A stretch of DNA of 13,325 nt from Candidatus Aenigmatarchaeota archaeon (GCA_016198625.1 JACQIH010000020.1:1-13325); one strand, 5' to 3'; positions 6,171 through 12,078 are shown, numbered from the stretch's first letter. Translations and numbers: made by a program. Notes: generated by a model from the sequence alone, not told the origin.

Positions 6171-7766
6171 ATGAATGAGGGAAATCTGCAAAGAGCAGAG
6201 CTCTTTGAAACGTTGGAGAAACTTTGTTTCTCCAGACGTGAGGTTAGAAGGAGAGAAACCGAAACAGTTTGGAAGTTGCAAAGCAACTTCATCCGGCTTT
6301 TCTCCTCCTCCAAGGGCGCGGCACAGCTGGATTTCGTCATAGCCGTCGGGCTGTTCCTCGTACTCTTCGCTTTCATAATCCTTTCGTTCAGCAGCTTTGT
6401 GGCGCCGATAAAGAACCTGGCGGACATAGCGCAGCTGAGGAGCGAGGCGGAAACACTGCGCGGCGTGGCCGACAGCGAGTACGTGCCGCGGGACTGGCCG
6501 CCGCCTTTTCTCGGCGCCAATACAGTCTTTCTGCTGCGGCTTGACAATTCCACAGCGGACAGCAGCAGTTCCGGAAACAGCGGGACTTCCGCCGGCGGCT
6601 TGAACTGCGCTCCCAACGTGCAGGGCATTATCCTGAGCGCCTGCGCATTTGACGGCACAAACGACGCCGTTAATGTCAGCGACAACGCTGCCACGAGCGT
6701 CACGGGAAATTTCACGATAGAAGCCTGGCTGAGGATTGAGCCCGCCTCGGCGAAAAACATGTCCGTTGTTTCGAAATACGAGCCAGGCGGAAACCAGCGT
6801 TCCTACGCCCTGTTTGTGAGGAACGACAGCAAGGTCGATTTCAGGATATCAACGGACGGCTCCGCGGTAATGAACGTTGTCAGCAATTCAACCCTCTCGA
6901 CCAACGTCTGGTACCATGTTGCCGGAGTGTTCGTGACGAACACTTCGCTGAATATCTATGTCAATGGCGTGCTCGAAAACAGGAATGTGAGCAGCGTGCC
7001 TTCGTCCGTTCTAGATTCCTCGGTTGCCACAACAATAGGCGGGCGCGGAGGAGCAGCGGAATCCTTCTTCAACGGGACGATAGACGAGGTACGGCTCACG
7101 AACCGCTCGCTGAACACAACGGAAATCCAGGAACACCACGAATTCGGCAAAAAATTGCGCCGCCTCGGGCTGAGTACGCGCGCGTACAAGATGACCGTGC
7201 TGATAAACAACACCGCGGCGTTCCTGCGGAACACGAGCGACCCCGTCGCGAGGATTACAAACGAGCTTGTCACCTTCAACATATCCTCATTCATTGAGAA
7301 CTACGACCTGAATTCCGTCGCCGTATACGACGACTACAACCGCTCCGTGACGTACCAGAGGAGCGGCCAGAATTTCTCTTTCGTCGTCGAGGTGAATGCG
7401 AGCCAGGAAAGATTTTATACAGTGTATTTCGACGACGACAGCCGGCGTTTTCTGGAACCCGGAAACACGGTAAGCGGCGTTGATAACCTTACAGAAACCG
7501 TATTCACGCCGGAAAGAATGACGCTGGTGCAGTACGACAAGCTCGCGCAGCTGAATCTCACAAACATGACGCACGTGAAGGAAGGCACGCGGATGGAAGG
7601 CAGCTTCAGGATAAAGATAACTGACCTGGATACGAACAGCTCGTCTATTGACGTAGGGGAGACGCTTCCGAAGACCGGGAACGTCGTTTCATTGCAGCGC
7701 TTTGTCGTGTTCCAGAACAGCACCGCCGGCATAAGGCGCGGCAAGATGATCGTCCAGGTGTGGTAG
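6171..7766 (+). CDS. Prepilin-like LamG-domain protein, likely filament-tip adhesin
   Basis: The 531-residue product is numbered from ATG 6171, supported by GGAG at 6159-6162; TTG 6150 and TTG 6276 are alternatives. The 49-residue leader ends LFSSSKG|AAQLDFVIAVGLFLV, followed by an assembly helix to about residue 76. Residues 117-323 form a LamG/concanavalin jelly-roll: FDGTNDAVNV, FTIEAWLRIE, WYHVAGVF, NIYVNGVL, FFNGTIDEVRLTNRSL. The remaining 200 residues are beta-rich with many N-x-[ST] sites. LamG domains bind glycans or proteins, so a single very large prepilin among small pilins fits a tip adhesin or a substrate-binding minor pilin. The leader contains three perfect triloop palindromes. 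It lies 3 nt before the next gene. Confidence 0.87.
   Translation: MNEGNLQRAELFETLEKLCFSRREVRRRETETVWKLQSNFIRLFSSSKGAAQLDFVIAVGLFLVLFAFIILSFSSFVAPIKNLADIAQLRSEAETLRGVADSEYVPRDWPPPFLGANTVFLLRLDNSTADSSSSGNSGTSAGGLNCAPNVQGIILSACAFDGTNDAVNVSDNAATSVTGNFTIEAWLRIEPASAKNMSVVSKYEPGGNQRSYALFVRNDSKVDFRISTDGSAVMNVVSNSTLSTNVWYHVAGVFVTNTSLNIYVNGVLENRNVSSVPSSVLDSSVATTIGGRGGAAESFFNGTIDEVRLTNRSLNTTEIQEHHEFGKKLRRLGLSTRAYKMTVLINNTAAFLRNTSDPVARITNELVTFNISSFIENYDLNSVAVYDDYNRSVTYQRSGQNFSFVVEVNASQERFYTVYFDDDSRRFLEPGNTVSGVDNLTETVFTPERMTLVQYDKLAQLNLTNMTHVKEGTRMEGSFRIKITDLDTNSSSIDVGETLPKTGNVVSLQRFVVFQNSTAGIRRGKMIVQVW
6185..6238 (+). repeat. 54-nt in-frame palindrome-pair unit, copy U1
   Basis: Layout is 4 + 19 + 6 + 21 + 4 nt. 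The first palindrome (6189-6207) has arm CAAAGAGC and loop AGA. The second (6214-6234) has arm TGGAGAAAC and loop TTT. The flanks GGGAAA and TGAGGTTAGA are adjacent, without the unit, at 11552-11567. It begins at a third codon position and encodes LQRAELFETLEKLCFSRR in the removed leader. Confidence 0.75.
6239..6315 (+). repeat. Leader cassette interrupted by a third palindrome
   Basis: 6239-6261 (TGAGGTTAGA...GAAACCG) is a 23-nt exact match to 11558-11580. It is followed by a perfect palindrome with arm GAAGTTGC and loop AAA (6272-6290), then the closing arm TTTTCTCCTCC and AAGGG. This copy is translated in a different frame from the 11521 gene. Confidence 0.6.
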
Positions 7767-7768
7767 AC

Positions 7769-8221
7769 ATGGATAATATTTTAAAGAGGGAAACGAGATT
7801 CAAAAGAGAGAAACCGTCAGGTTTCTGCTCTTTGAAGGGGTACATCTACACGCTCGAAGCCCTGGTCGTGATTACTTTCGTGATTCTTACCATAACCTTC
7901 ATGTTCAATGTCACGCCGCAGCAGCCCGAGCTCGAGATAAGCAACGTCAAGCAGCAGGGCTTCGAGGCGCTGGAATACATGGACAAGAGGGGGGAGCTGC
8001 GCAGGATCGTCTGGGAAAACGACGAAGCCGAGCTGGAGAGCCAGGTCTCCCAGCTGCTTTCGAAAAACCTGAAAATAGAAAGCAACATATGCAGCTTCAA
8101 CTGCTCGGCCGGCTCCGTGGCCGGGAACGAAACGGTCGTGGGCGTCAGGTATTACGTTGCCAATTACCGAAACATATACCTGGGGAAGAAAGTGATTCTA
8201 TGGATGTGGAGAAAAATATGA
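7769..8221 (+). CDS. Minor-pilin-like protein (150 aa)
   Basis: ATG 7769 lies 2 nt after the LamG gene's stop; a GTG at 7760 is in frame but overlaps that gene. The leader MDNILKRETRFKREKPSGFC then SLKG|YIYTLEALVVITFVILTITF is cleaved after G24 and has Glu at mature position 6, the same T-L-E-x-[LI] arrangement as the 4227 product. A coil-rich segment follows (QQGFEALEYMDKRGELRRIV), then a small domain with two close cysteines (NICSFNCSAG) and a basic hydrophobic C-terminus (GKKVILWMWRKI). It overlaps the next gene by ATGA. It is a likely minor pilin, perhaps paired with the LamG protein. Confidence 0.8.
   Translation: MDNILKRETRFKREKPSGFCSLKGYIYTLEALVVITFVILTITFMFNVTPQQPELEISNVKQQGFEALEYMDKRGELRRIVWENDEAELESQVSQLLSKNLKIESNICSFNCSAGSVAGNETVVGVRYYVANYRNIYLGKKVILWMWRKI
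7794..7837 (+). repeat. Leader cassette hairpin (7769 gene)
   Basis: ACGAGATTCAAAAGAG and GAGAAACC resemble the ATGAGGTTAGAAGG/GAGAAACC cassette elsewhere. The inner arms AGAAACC (7809-7815) and GGTTTCT (7820-7826) flank loop GTCA. The outer arms CAAA.GAG and CTCTTTG extend the stem to 7801-7834, directly before AAGGGG (Lys-Gly). Confidence 0.55.
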
Positions 8222-8964
8222 GATATTACCCGAATAATATTTTCTTTTTGGGCAACTTTCTCGAAAAGCAAAGCTTTTCGGAATCTCGGAGAAGCTTCGC
8301 TTCTCCCAAGATACACTTTTTCTTTCCTGAAAAGAAAAAGGGCAGAAAGGGGCAGATGTTCGTCATAGCCGGGCTCATCATACTCATAGGACTCTTCCTC
8401 CTGAGGGGAGTTTTCGGGATATACTCGACTCTCGAGGAAAAAAGGTTCCAGGAAACGATGATAATGGACAAGGAGCTGAGAAACATCCAGCACGAGTACG
8501 AGAATATCGTGGCCGTGAGCCGCCTGCAGGGCAACGCCAACGCCTCGGCTATCTCGAACCTGATGGACTTCTCGACGTTCCTGCGCGGCGAAGAGGATGC
8601 GGAGGTATTTTACGCGCTCATTTCCGTCAACAACACGGCGTTCAGCGTGACCGCTGGGAATTTCCTCAACGACAACATAAATCTCACGGTCAACGCGACC
8701 ACCTCGACCCCCGCGTTCGCAGTCATCGGGGCGATCAACGACAAAAGGAACGGCACCGCGTCATTTTCGGCGGACATATCGAGCGGCATCGTGAACGTGA
8801 CGCTCACCTACGAAAGGCGCAACCAGAACATAACCGAGACGATACCGATAAGGATAGCGCCGCCCGCGCGGGAAAGGTCCGTGCTCCAGCTGTTCCTCGA
8901 CGCGAAGCTGAAAAGCAAGGACGATTTCGCGAGGATAAAGAGCACTTTCAACACGACATGGTGA
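8218..8964 (+). CDS. Minor-pilin-like protein (248 aa) with a palindrome-filled leader
   Basis: ATG 8218 overlaps the previous stop (ATGA), which fixes the start well. The leader begins MRYYPNNIFFLGN and ends HFFFPEKKKGRKG|QMFVIAGLIILIGLFLLRG, with cleavage after G45. Between these halves lies an 18-residue insertion relative to the otherwise identical 5643 leader. The mature protein has a helical stalk (STLEEKRFQETMIMDKELRN) and a beta-rich domain with sequons NAS, NNT, NLT, NGT and NVT, and no cysteine. The C-terminus is basic (LDAKLKSKDDFARIKSTF). Likely minor pilin; no finer family is recognised. Confidence 0.8.
   Translation: MRYYPNNIFFLGNFLEKQSFSESRRSFASPKIHFFFPEKKKGRKGQMFVIAGLIILIGLFLLRGVFGIYSTLEEKRFQETMIMDKELRNIQHEYENIVAVSRLQGNANASAISNLMDFSTFLRGEEDAEVFYALISVNNTAFSVTAGNFLNDNINLTVNATTSTPAFAVIGAINDKRNGTASFSADISSGIVNVTLTYERRNQNITETIPIRIAPPARERSVLQLFLDAKLKSKDDFARIKSTFNTTW
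8233..8351 (+). repeat. Leader cassette, filled copy (pair of 5649-5713)
   Basis: 8233-8258 and 8314-8351 are exact matches to 5649-5674 and 5676-5713. The right block holds the hairpin CTTTTTCTTT (8316-8325) / AAAGAAAAAG (8331-8340). The U2 unit lies between the blocks. Confidence 0.75.
8259..8313 (+). repeat. In-frame palindrome-pair unit, copy U2 (net 54 nt)
   Basis: The first palindrome (8262-8280) has arm CGAAAAGC and loop AAA. The second (8288-8306) has arm GGAGAAGC and loop TTC, after a 7-nt spacer. These 55 nt replace the single G at 5675 of the matching leader, a net gain of 54 nt (18 codons). It encodes LEKQSFSESRRSFASPKI in the leader. Confidence 0.82.
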
Positions 8965-8968
8965 TTCC

Positions 8969-9010
8969 AGACTTTGCTACTCCATAACAGCTTGACGCAC
9001 AAGTGCGTCA
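8969..9010 (+). repeat. Post-stop half-palindrome plus palindrome between pilin genes
   Basis: AGACTTTGCTACTCCA (8969-8984) resembles the post-stop element at 5580. It is followed by a perfect palindrome TGACGCA-CAAG-TGCGTCA (8993-9010). Further on, ATCAAAAGAG..TAGTGG (9021-9038) matches ATCAAAA(A)GAGGT..GTGG before the 5643 gene and after the 12578 stop. Confidence 0.5.
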
Positions 9011-9048
9011 TTCGTTAATGATCAAAAGAGACTAGTGGATTTGATTTG

Positions 9049-9753
9049 ATGGCAAGCCCGATAGTGACGTTTGTGCTCGTGACCGCCATAGCCATAGCGG
9101 CTATGTTCATGGTCCTGAACATAGGGCTCCCCGCGATAGAAGGCGCGAAGACCGGCGAGACGTTCAGGCAGACCGAGTCCGTGATGATACAGATAGACAA
9201 CGCCGTGCGCGAGGTTGCGAAGGAAGGCGTGGGTTCCCGGCGCGTCATAAAATTCACGTCGCAGGGCGATATCGAGGTCGTGCCCCAGGAAGACTTCATA
9301 CAGTCAAGAACCGAGTCGAAAGCATCCGCCATAGACTTTCTTTCGAGGAAAACGGGCAAGAACATCATGTACATAGGCGGCGAGGACGTCGTATGCGACG
9401 CCTCGGCGAACTTCACCGTTGAAAACACCTTTTTCAAGGCGGTTCTGCTGAAAGCCGCCAACGCCACGCCACTGCCCAGCCTCAGCACGAACAACATCAT
9501 AATATCCCTGACCGAGAAGGACAGCGGGACTCAGGTGAACGTCACGAACTCCACGATTATCATAGACGACAACCCAGCGCTCGCCGGCGGGACGGGCTTC
9601 ACGGAGCTTCTCCGTGCCGGCAGAGGGCTTTCTTCCTGCACGGTCCACGCCTTCGTGAATGCGAGCAGCTCGATATCCTACGACGTTTATTACACGCTTT
9701 ACGCCGGCGCGGATTTCCTGAAAGTGGAGCTTAGAAATGTCAGGACGCCTTGA
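9049..9753 (+). CDS. Minor-pilin-like protein, paralogue of the 4227 product, without a recognisable class III site
   Basis: The 234-residue product starts at ATG 9049, with TTG at 9046 as an in-frame alternative. It opens MASPIVTFVLVTAIAIAAMF, the assembly helix of a pilin, but no Lys/Arg-Gly precedes it and an in-frame TGA at 9019-9021 limits any upstream extension. The segment IQIDNAVREVAKEGVGSRRV and the C-terminus ISYDVYYTLYAGADFLKVEL parallel the 4227 protein. Two cysteines (VVCDAS, LSSCTV) may pair. The DxDxDG loop of the paralogue is absent. Either the leader was lost to the palindromic debris just upstream, or Met1-Ala2 is handled differently. Confidence 0.75.
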   Translation: MASPIVTFVLVTAIAIAAMFMVLNIGLPAIEGAKTGETFRQTESVMIQIDNAVREVAKEGVGSRRVIKFTSQGDIEVVPQEDFIQSRTESKASAIDFLSRKTGKNIMYIGGEDVVCDASANFTVENTFFKAVLLKAANATPLPSLSTNNIIISLTEKDSGTQVNVTNSTIIIDDNPALAGGTGFTELLRAGRGLSSCTVHAFVNASSSISYDVYYTLYAGADFLKVELRNVRTP

Positions 9754-10382
9754 AACCGGAATACGGGGAAATCCGCTTCTTCAAAATATTTAAATGGGGC
9801 GAATCAAGTAATAGCAGTGATTTCGTGAGTACTTCTGATTCTAGTAATAAGGGAATGAGGTTAGATTTGCAGAAACCGAAGGTTTCTGAAATGCCAAAGA
9901 ATCTTCGATTCTTTGAGCAAGGAGAGAACCGCAGGTTCTTCTCCTCTAAAGGAGTATCGCCCCTTATTGCCGCCGTCCTGCTGATCGCCTTTACCATGGC
10001 CATCGCGGGCATAATGGCCACGTGGGCGACGACCTTCTCGCAGCAGAAACTGCTGACTTCGGAAGAGAAATCGAACTGCATAGGCGCCCTGGACCTGTCG
10101 TCGGCTGCTTTCTCAGACAAGCTTGTCAGCGTCCAGGTAAAGAACCTTAAAACGAACATGAACCTGTCATCCCTGACGGCCAACATCATTTACAGCGACC
10201 CGGCGAAAAGCAAGGCGCATTCGAACATAGCCATGAAAGGCTACAACGTGACGGATCCCATGCCGCCTGGATTCACCGACTGGTTCATCTACAACAGCAG
10301 CGAAGCCACGAAACCGGTGCGCATAGAAGCGTACGCCGGCAACTGCGGCCCTGATTTCACGGCGAAGATTTCATTGGCGTGA
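9750..10382 (+). CDS. Archaeal type IV pilin, family A, with a 68-residue leader
   Basis: The longest frame starts at TTG 9750, overlapping the previous stop (TTGA); GTG 9825 and ATG 9855 are in-frame alternatives. AAATATTTAAATGGGG (9784-9799) resembles either a leader block of other genes here or a TATA box, so the start is uncertain. The leader ends RRFFSSKG|VSPLIAAVLLIAFTMAIAG. The mature chain is 142 residues, the same as that of the 2985 pilin, and is closely similar to it (FSQQK, SEEK, ANIIY, KAHSN, DPMPPGF, GNCGPDF). The leader includes a serine-rich stretch and three hairpins. The downstream pilin has its own promoter. Confidence 0.85.
   Translation: MKPEYGEIRFFKIFKWGESSNSSDFVSTSDSSNKGMRLDLQKPKVSEMPKNLRFFEQGENRRFFSSKGVSPLIAAVLLIAFTMAIAGIMATWATTFSQQKLLTSEEKSNCIGALDLSSAAFSDKLVSVQVKNLKTNMNLSSLTANIIYSDPAKSKAHSNIAMKGYNVTDPMPPGFTDWFIYNSSEATKPVRIEAYAGNCGPDFTAKISLA
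9866..9919 (+). repeat. 54-nt in-frame palindrome-pair unit, copy U3
   Basis: Layout is 4 + 19 + 6 + 21 + 4 nt, identical to U1. The first palindrome (9870-9888) has arm CAGAAACC and loop GAA; the second (9895-9915) has arm CAAAGAATC and loop TTC. It splits ATGAGGTTAGA from AGGAGAG, which are contiguous at 11557-11574. It starts at a third codon position and encodes LQKPKVSEMPKNLRFFEQ. Confidence 0.78.
9920..9945 (+). repeat. Leader hairpin with GCA triloop (9750 gene)
   Basis: GGAGAGAACC and GGTTCTTCTCC pair around loop GCA with one bulge, and the next bases TCTAAAGGA carry the Lys-Gly codons. Compared with 11569-11594 one A is missing from the 5' arm and the matching T from the 3' arm, a compensatory loss that keeps the stem paired. 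Confidence 0.6.
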
Positions 10383-10435
10383 AAAGGAGTCTCTATTTCT
10401 GTTTTGTCAATGGAAGAGTCTTGACATCCGTCGGG

Positions 10436-10445
10436 AATAAATAAG
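10436..10445 (+). promoter_or_regulatory. TATA box of the pilin gene at 10466
   Basis: AATAAATAAG is centred 26 nt before the ATG. The 83-nt gap between the two pilin genes holds nothing else that is clear. Confidence 0.5.
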
Positions 10446-10465
10446 GGCGCGGGCAATAATAAATC

Positions 10466-10984
10466 ATGCCGAGAATCCGCAGTTCTTTGAGGATGCGCGG
10501 CATAAGCACGATACTTTCCGCGGTGCTCATAGTTGCCATAGGCGTCACGCTCACCCTGATAGTCTCCAACTGGCTCAGCACCACGTTCAAGGAACGCACG
10601 GAGGACGTCAGGGACAGCGCAAAGATAAAGCTCGACTGCCAGTTCGCGGACCTTTACGTCAGGAACGTGACCTACAACTGCAACTCAAACTGCGCGGCGG
10701 GCACGTCGCACACCCTGACGCTGACCGTCGTGAATTCAGGCAAGAAGGCCGTGAGCATCCGGGACGCGAACGTCCTGAACTCGAACGGAACGCTCTTTAT
10801 TTTTGAGATGAACGGGTCGAAGGAACTGAACGCCACGGACGTCCTCACTGTGAGCAACGCCACCACGGCGGCATGCACGGAAATAAACAATTCCATAGAC
10901 AAGGTCATAGTCGTGAGCACGACGTGCCCCAAGGACGCCTCGGACAACTTTCCCGGCAGCGACGTCGTGTTCCAAAACTGTTAG
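10466..10984 (+). CDS. Archaeal pilin-like protein, divergent member of the Asn-Cys group
   Basis: The protein has 172 residues; the start is supported by TATA spacing. The leader MPRIRSSLRMRG|ISTILSAVLIVAIGVTLTLIV is cleaved after G12. It is a beta-rich pilin with seven cysteines (KLDCQF, YNCNSNCAAG, AACTEIN, STTCPKD, FQNC), more than its neighbours. The central VVNSGKKAVSIRDANVLNSN resembles VRNSGRTTETIISAQILSKT of the 11521 pilin, and it also ends in Asn-Cys. The DNA GAATCCGCAGTTC within the leader looks like a worn copy of the GCA-loop hairpin. An uneven cysteine count leaves one free or intermolecular thiol. Confidence 0.82.
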   Translation: MPRIRSSLRMRGISTILSAVLIVAIGVTLTLIVSNWLSTTFKERTEDVRDSAKIKLDCQFADLYVRNVTYNCNSNCAAGTSHTLTLTVVNSGKKAVSIRDANVLNSNGTLFIFEMNGSKELNATDVLTVSNATTAACTEINNSIDKVIVVSTTCPKDASDNFPGSDVVFQNC

Positions 10985-11002
10985 AAACTTCGCTGCATCT
11001 CC
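10983..11002 (+). repeat. Post-stop half-palindrome, copy 3
   Basis: AGAAACTTCGCTGCATCTCC overlaps the TAG at 10982-10984 and resembles GGAGAAGCTTCGCTTCTCC of unit U2, with GCA inserted and the symmetry partly lost. Confidence 0.4.
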
Positions 11003-11033
11003 GAACTGCATTCTGCCCCGCTTCCCTGATAAA

Positions 11034-11043
11034 GTATATATAC
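11034..11043 (+). promoter_or_regulatory. TATA box of the pilin gene at 11066
   Basis: GTATATATAC is centred 28 nt before the ATG, predicting an essentially leaderless mRNA. Confidence 0.55.
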
Positions 11044-11065
11044 CGAGTTTTACCATGGTCTTATT

Positions 11066-11512
11066 ATGAAGGGGGTTTCGCCGCTCATCGCCACGGTGCT
11101 GCTGATAGCCATTTCTGTCATAATCGCCTCGCTGATATCAACGTGGGTCTCGGGGCTCTCCAAGGACCAGGAGACGACGCTCACCAACCGCTCCACCGAG
11201 CTGACCGAGTGCGCAGGCAGGGACATGAGGATAGAGGACGTCTATCTTGACTTTCCGGCAAACAGGTCCCGCGTGAATGTAAGGAACACCGGCCAGGTCG
11301 ACGAGACCATCGTATCCATCTTCATGCTGAACCAGCAGGGCATCAACGCGACGCTGAACAGCACAATTCCGCTCACGCTGAAGAAAGGTGAATTGAAAAC
11401 TATAGAATTCGCGCTTAACGGGACCATGACGGCGTGCGGGAACTTCTCGCAGGTCAGAATATCAACGCTGTGCGGCACCGACACCTACAGGAAGAAGGCG
11501 ACGAACTGCTGA
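11066..11512 (+). CDS. Archaeal type IV pilin, family B
   Basis: The 148-residue product has the minimal leader MKG|VSPLIATVLLIAISVIIAS, giving a 145-residue mature pilin. The body shares IEDVYL, SRV.VRN(S/T)G, an N-x-T-rich middle, NFSQVR(I/V)STxC and a terminal NC with the 11521 and 12111 products. Cysteines at TECAGR, TACGNF, STLCGT and the C-terminal residue allow two disulfides. The sequons NRS, NAT, NST, NGT and NFS suggest heavy N-glycosylation. It is a likely fibre subunit, and its tandem copies suggest alternative or mixed subunits. Confidence 0.9.
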   Translation: MKGVSPLIATVLLIAISVIIASLISTWVSGLSKDQETTLTNRSTELTECAGRDMRIEDVYLDFPANRSRVNVRNTGQVDETIVSIFMLNQQGINATLNSTIPLTLKKGELKTIEFALNGTMTACGNFSQVRISTLCGTDTYRKKATNC

Positions 11513-11520
11513 AGGATAGA

Positions 11521-12042
11521 ATGAGCATGTCTGAAATAATATTTTCTAAAGGGGAAATGAGGTTAGAAGGAGAGAAACCGCAGGTTTCTTCTCCTCTAAA
11601 GGGGGTTTCGCCGCTCATCGCGACCGTCATGGTTATAGCTATAACCCTGATAATCGCCACGCTGATTTCCTCGTGGATATCGGCGCTCTCGCAGGAGCAG
11701 GGGAAGACCGTCTCGAACAAGACCGAGGCGATAACAAGCTGCGCGGGCTCGGGCATAGTGATAGAGGACGTCTATCTCGAGACGGCCACAAACATATCGC
11801 GCGTCACGGTGCGGAATTCGGGAAGAACGACCGAGACGATCATCTCGGCGCAGATACTGAGCAAGACCGGCGTGAACGGGACCCTCAATACGTCATTGCC
11901 GCTCAGCATAACCAGCGGCGACATAAAGTCGCTTGTATTCAACACCACCGGAGCCATAACGAGCTGCGCGAACTTCTCCCAGGTGCGCGTTTCCACGGAA
12001 TGCACGTCCGATTTCTACAGGCAGTCGCCGAGGAACTGCTAG
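11521..12042 (+). CDS. Archaeal type IV pilin, family B, with a long hairpin leader
   Basis: The start is placed at ATG 11521, 8 nt after the previous stop; ATG 11527 and ATG 11557 are alternatives. A start upstream of AATAATATTTTCT is favoured because 5643, 7769 and 8218 also begin before that block. The leader ends RLEGEKPQVSSPLKG|VSPLIATVMVIAIT, 28 residues. The mature chain is 145 residues, the same as the 11066 pilin, with matching motifs (IEDVYLE, SRVTVRNSG, NFSQVRVSTEC) and a terminal NC. The leader DNA is the simplest full copy of the cassette and serves as the unfilled reference for U1 and U3. There is no convincing TATA box, so it is probably cotranscribed with 11066. Confidence 0.87.
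   Translation: MSMSEIIFSKGEMRLEGEKPQVSSPLKGVSPLIATVMVIAITLIIATLISSWISALSQEQGKTVSNKTEAITSCAGSGIVIEDVYLETATNISRVTVRNSGRTTETIISAQILSKTGVNGTLNTSLPLSITSGDIKSLVFNTTGAITSCANFSQVRVSTECTSDFYRQSPRNC
11557..11604 (+). repeat. Basic leader cassette with GCA-loop hairpin (reference copy)
   Basis: ATGAGGTTAGA is followed by GGAGAGAAACC (11569-11579), loop GCA (11580-11582), GGTTTCTTCTCC (11583-11594) and TCTAAAGGGG. The stem is 11 bp with one bulge. Copies or relatives occur at 4239, 6239, 7794 and 9855/9920. Confidence 0.65.
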
Positions 12043-12078
12043 GAATTTTTGGAATAGAGAGAAAGCGGGACAAAAAAA

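Noticed and set aside
9801-9854. Another 54-nt gap in the 9750 leader relative to the 11521 leader
   Set aside because: The length matches U1-U3 and there are short repeats (TC[AT]AGTAATA twice, GAATCA/TGATTC), but there is no pair of triloop palindromes, and alignment around the AT-rich block is loose. Possibly coincidence or a very worn unit.
6185-9945. CRISPR array
   Set aside because: The repeats are palindromes of differing sequence inside genes, not identical direct repeats with regular unique spacers.
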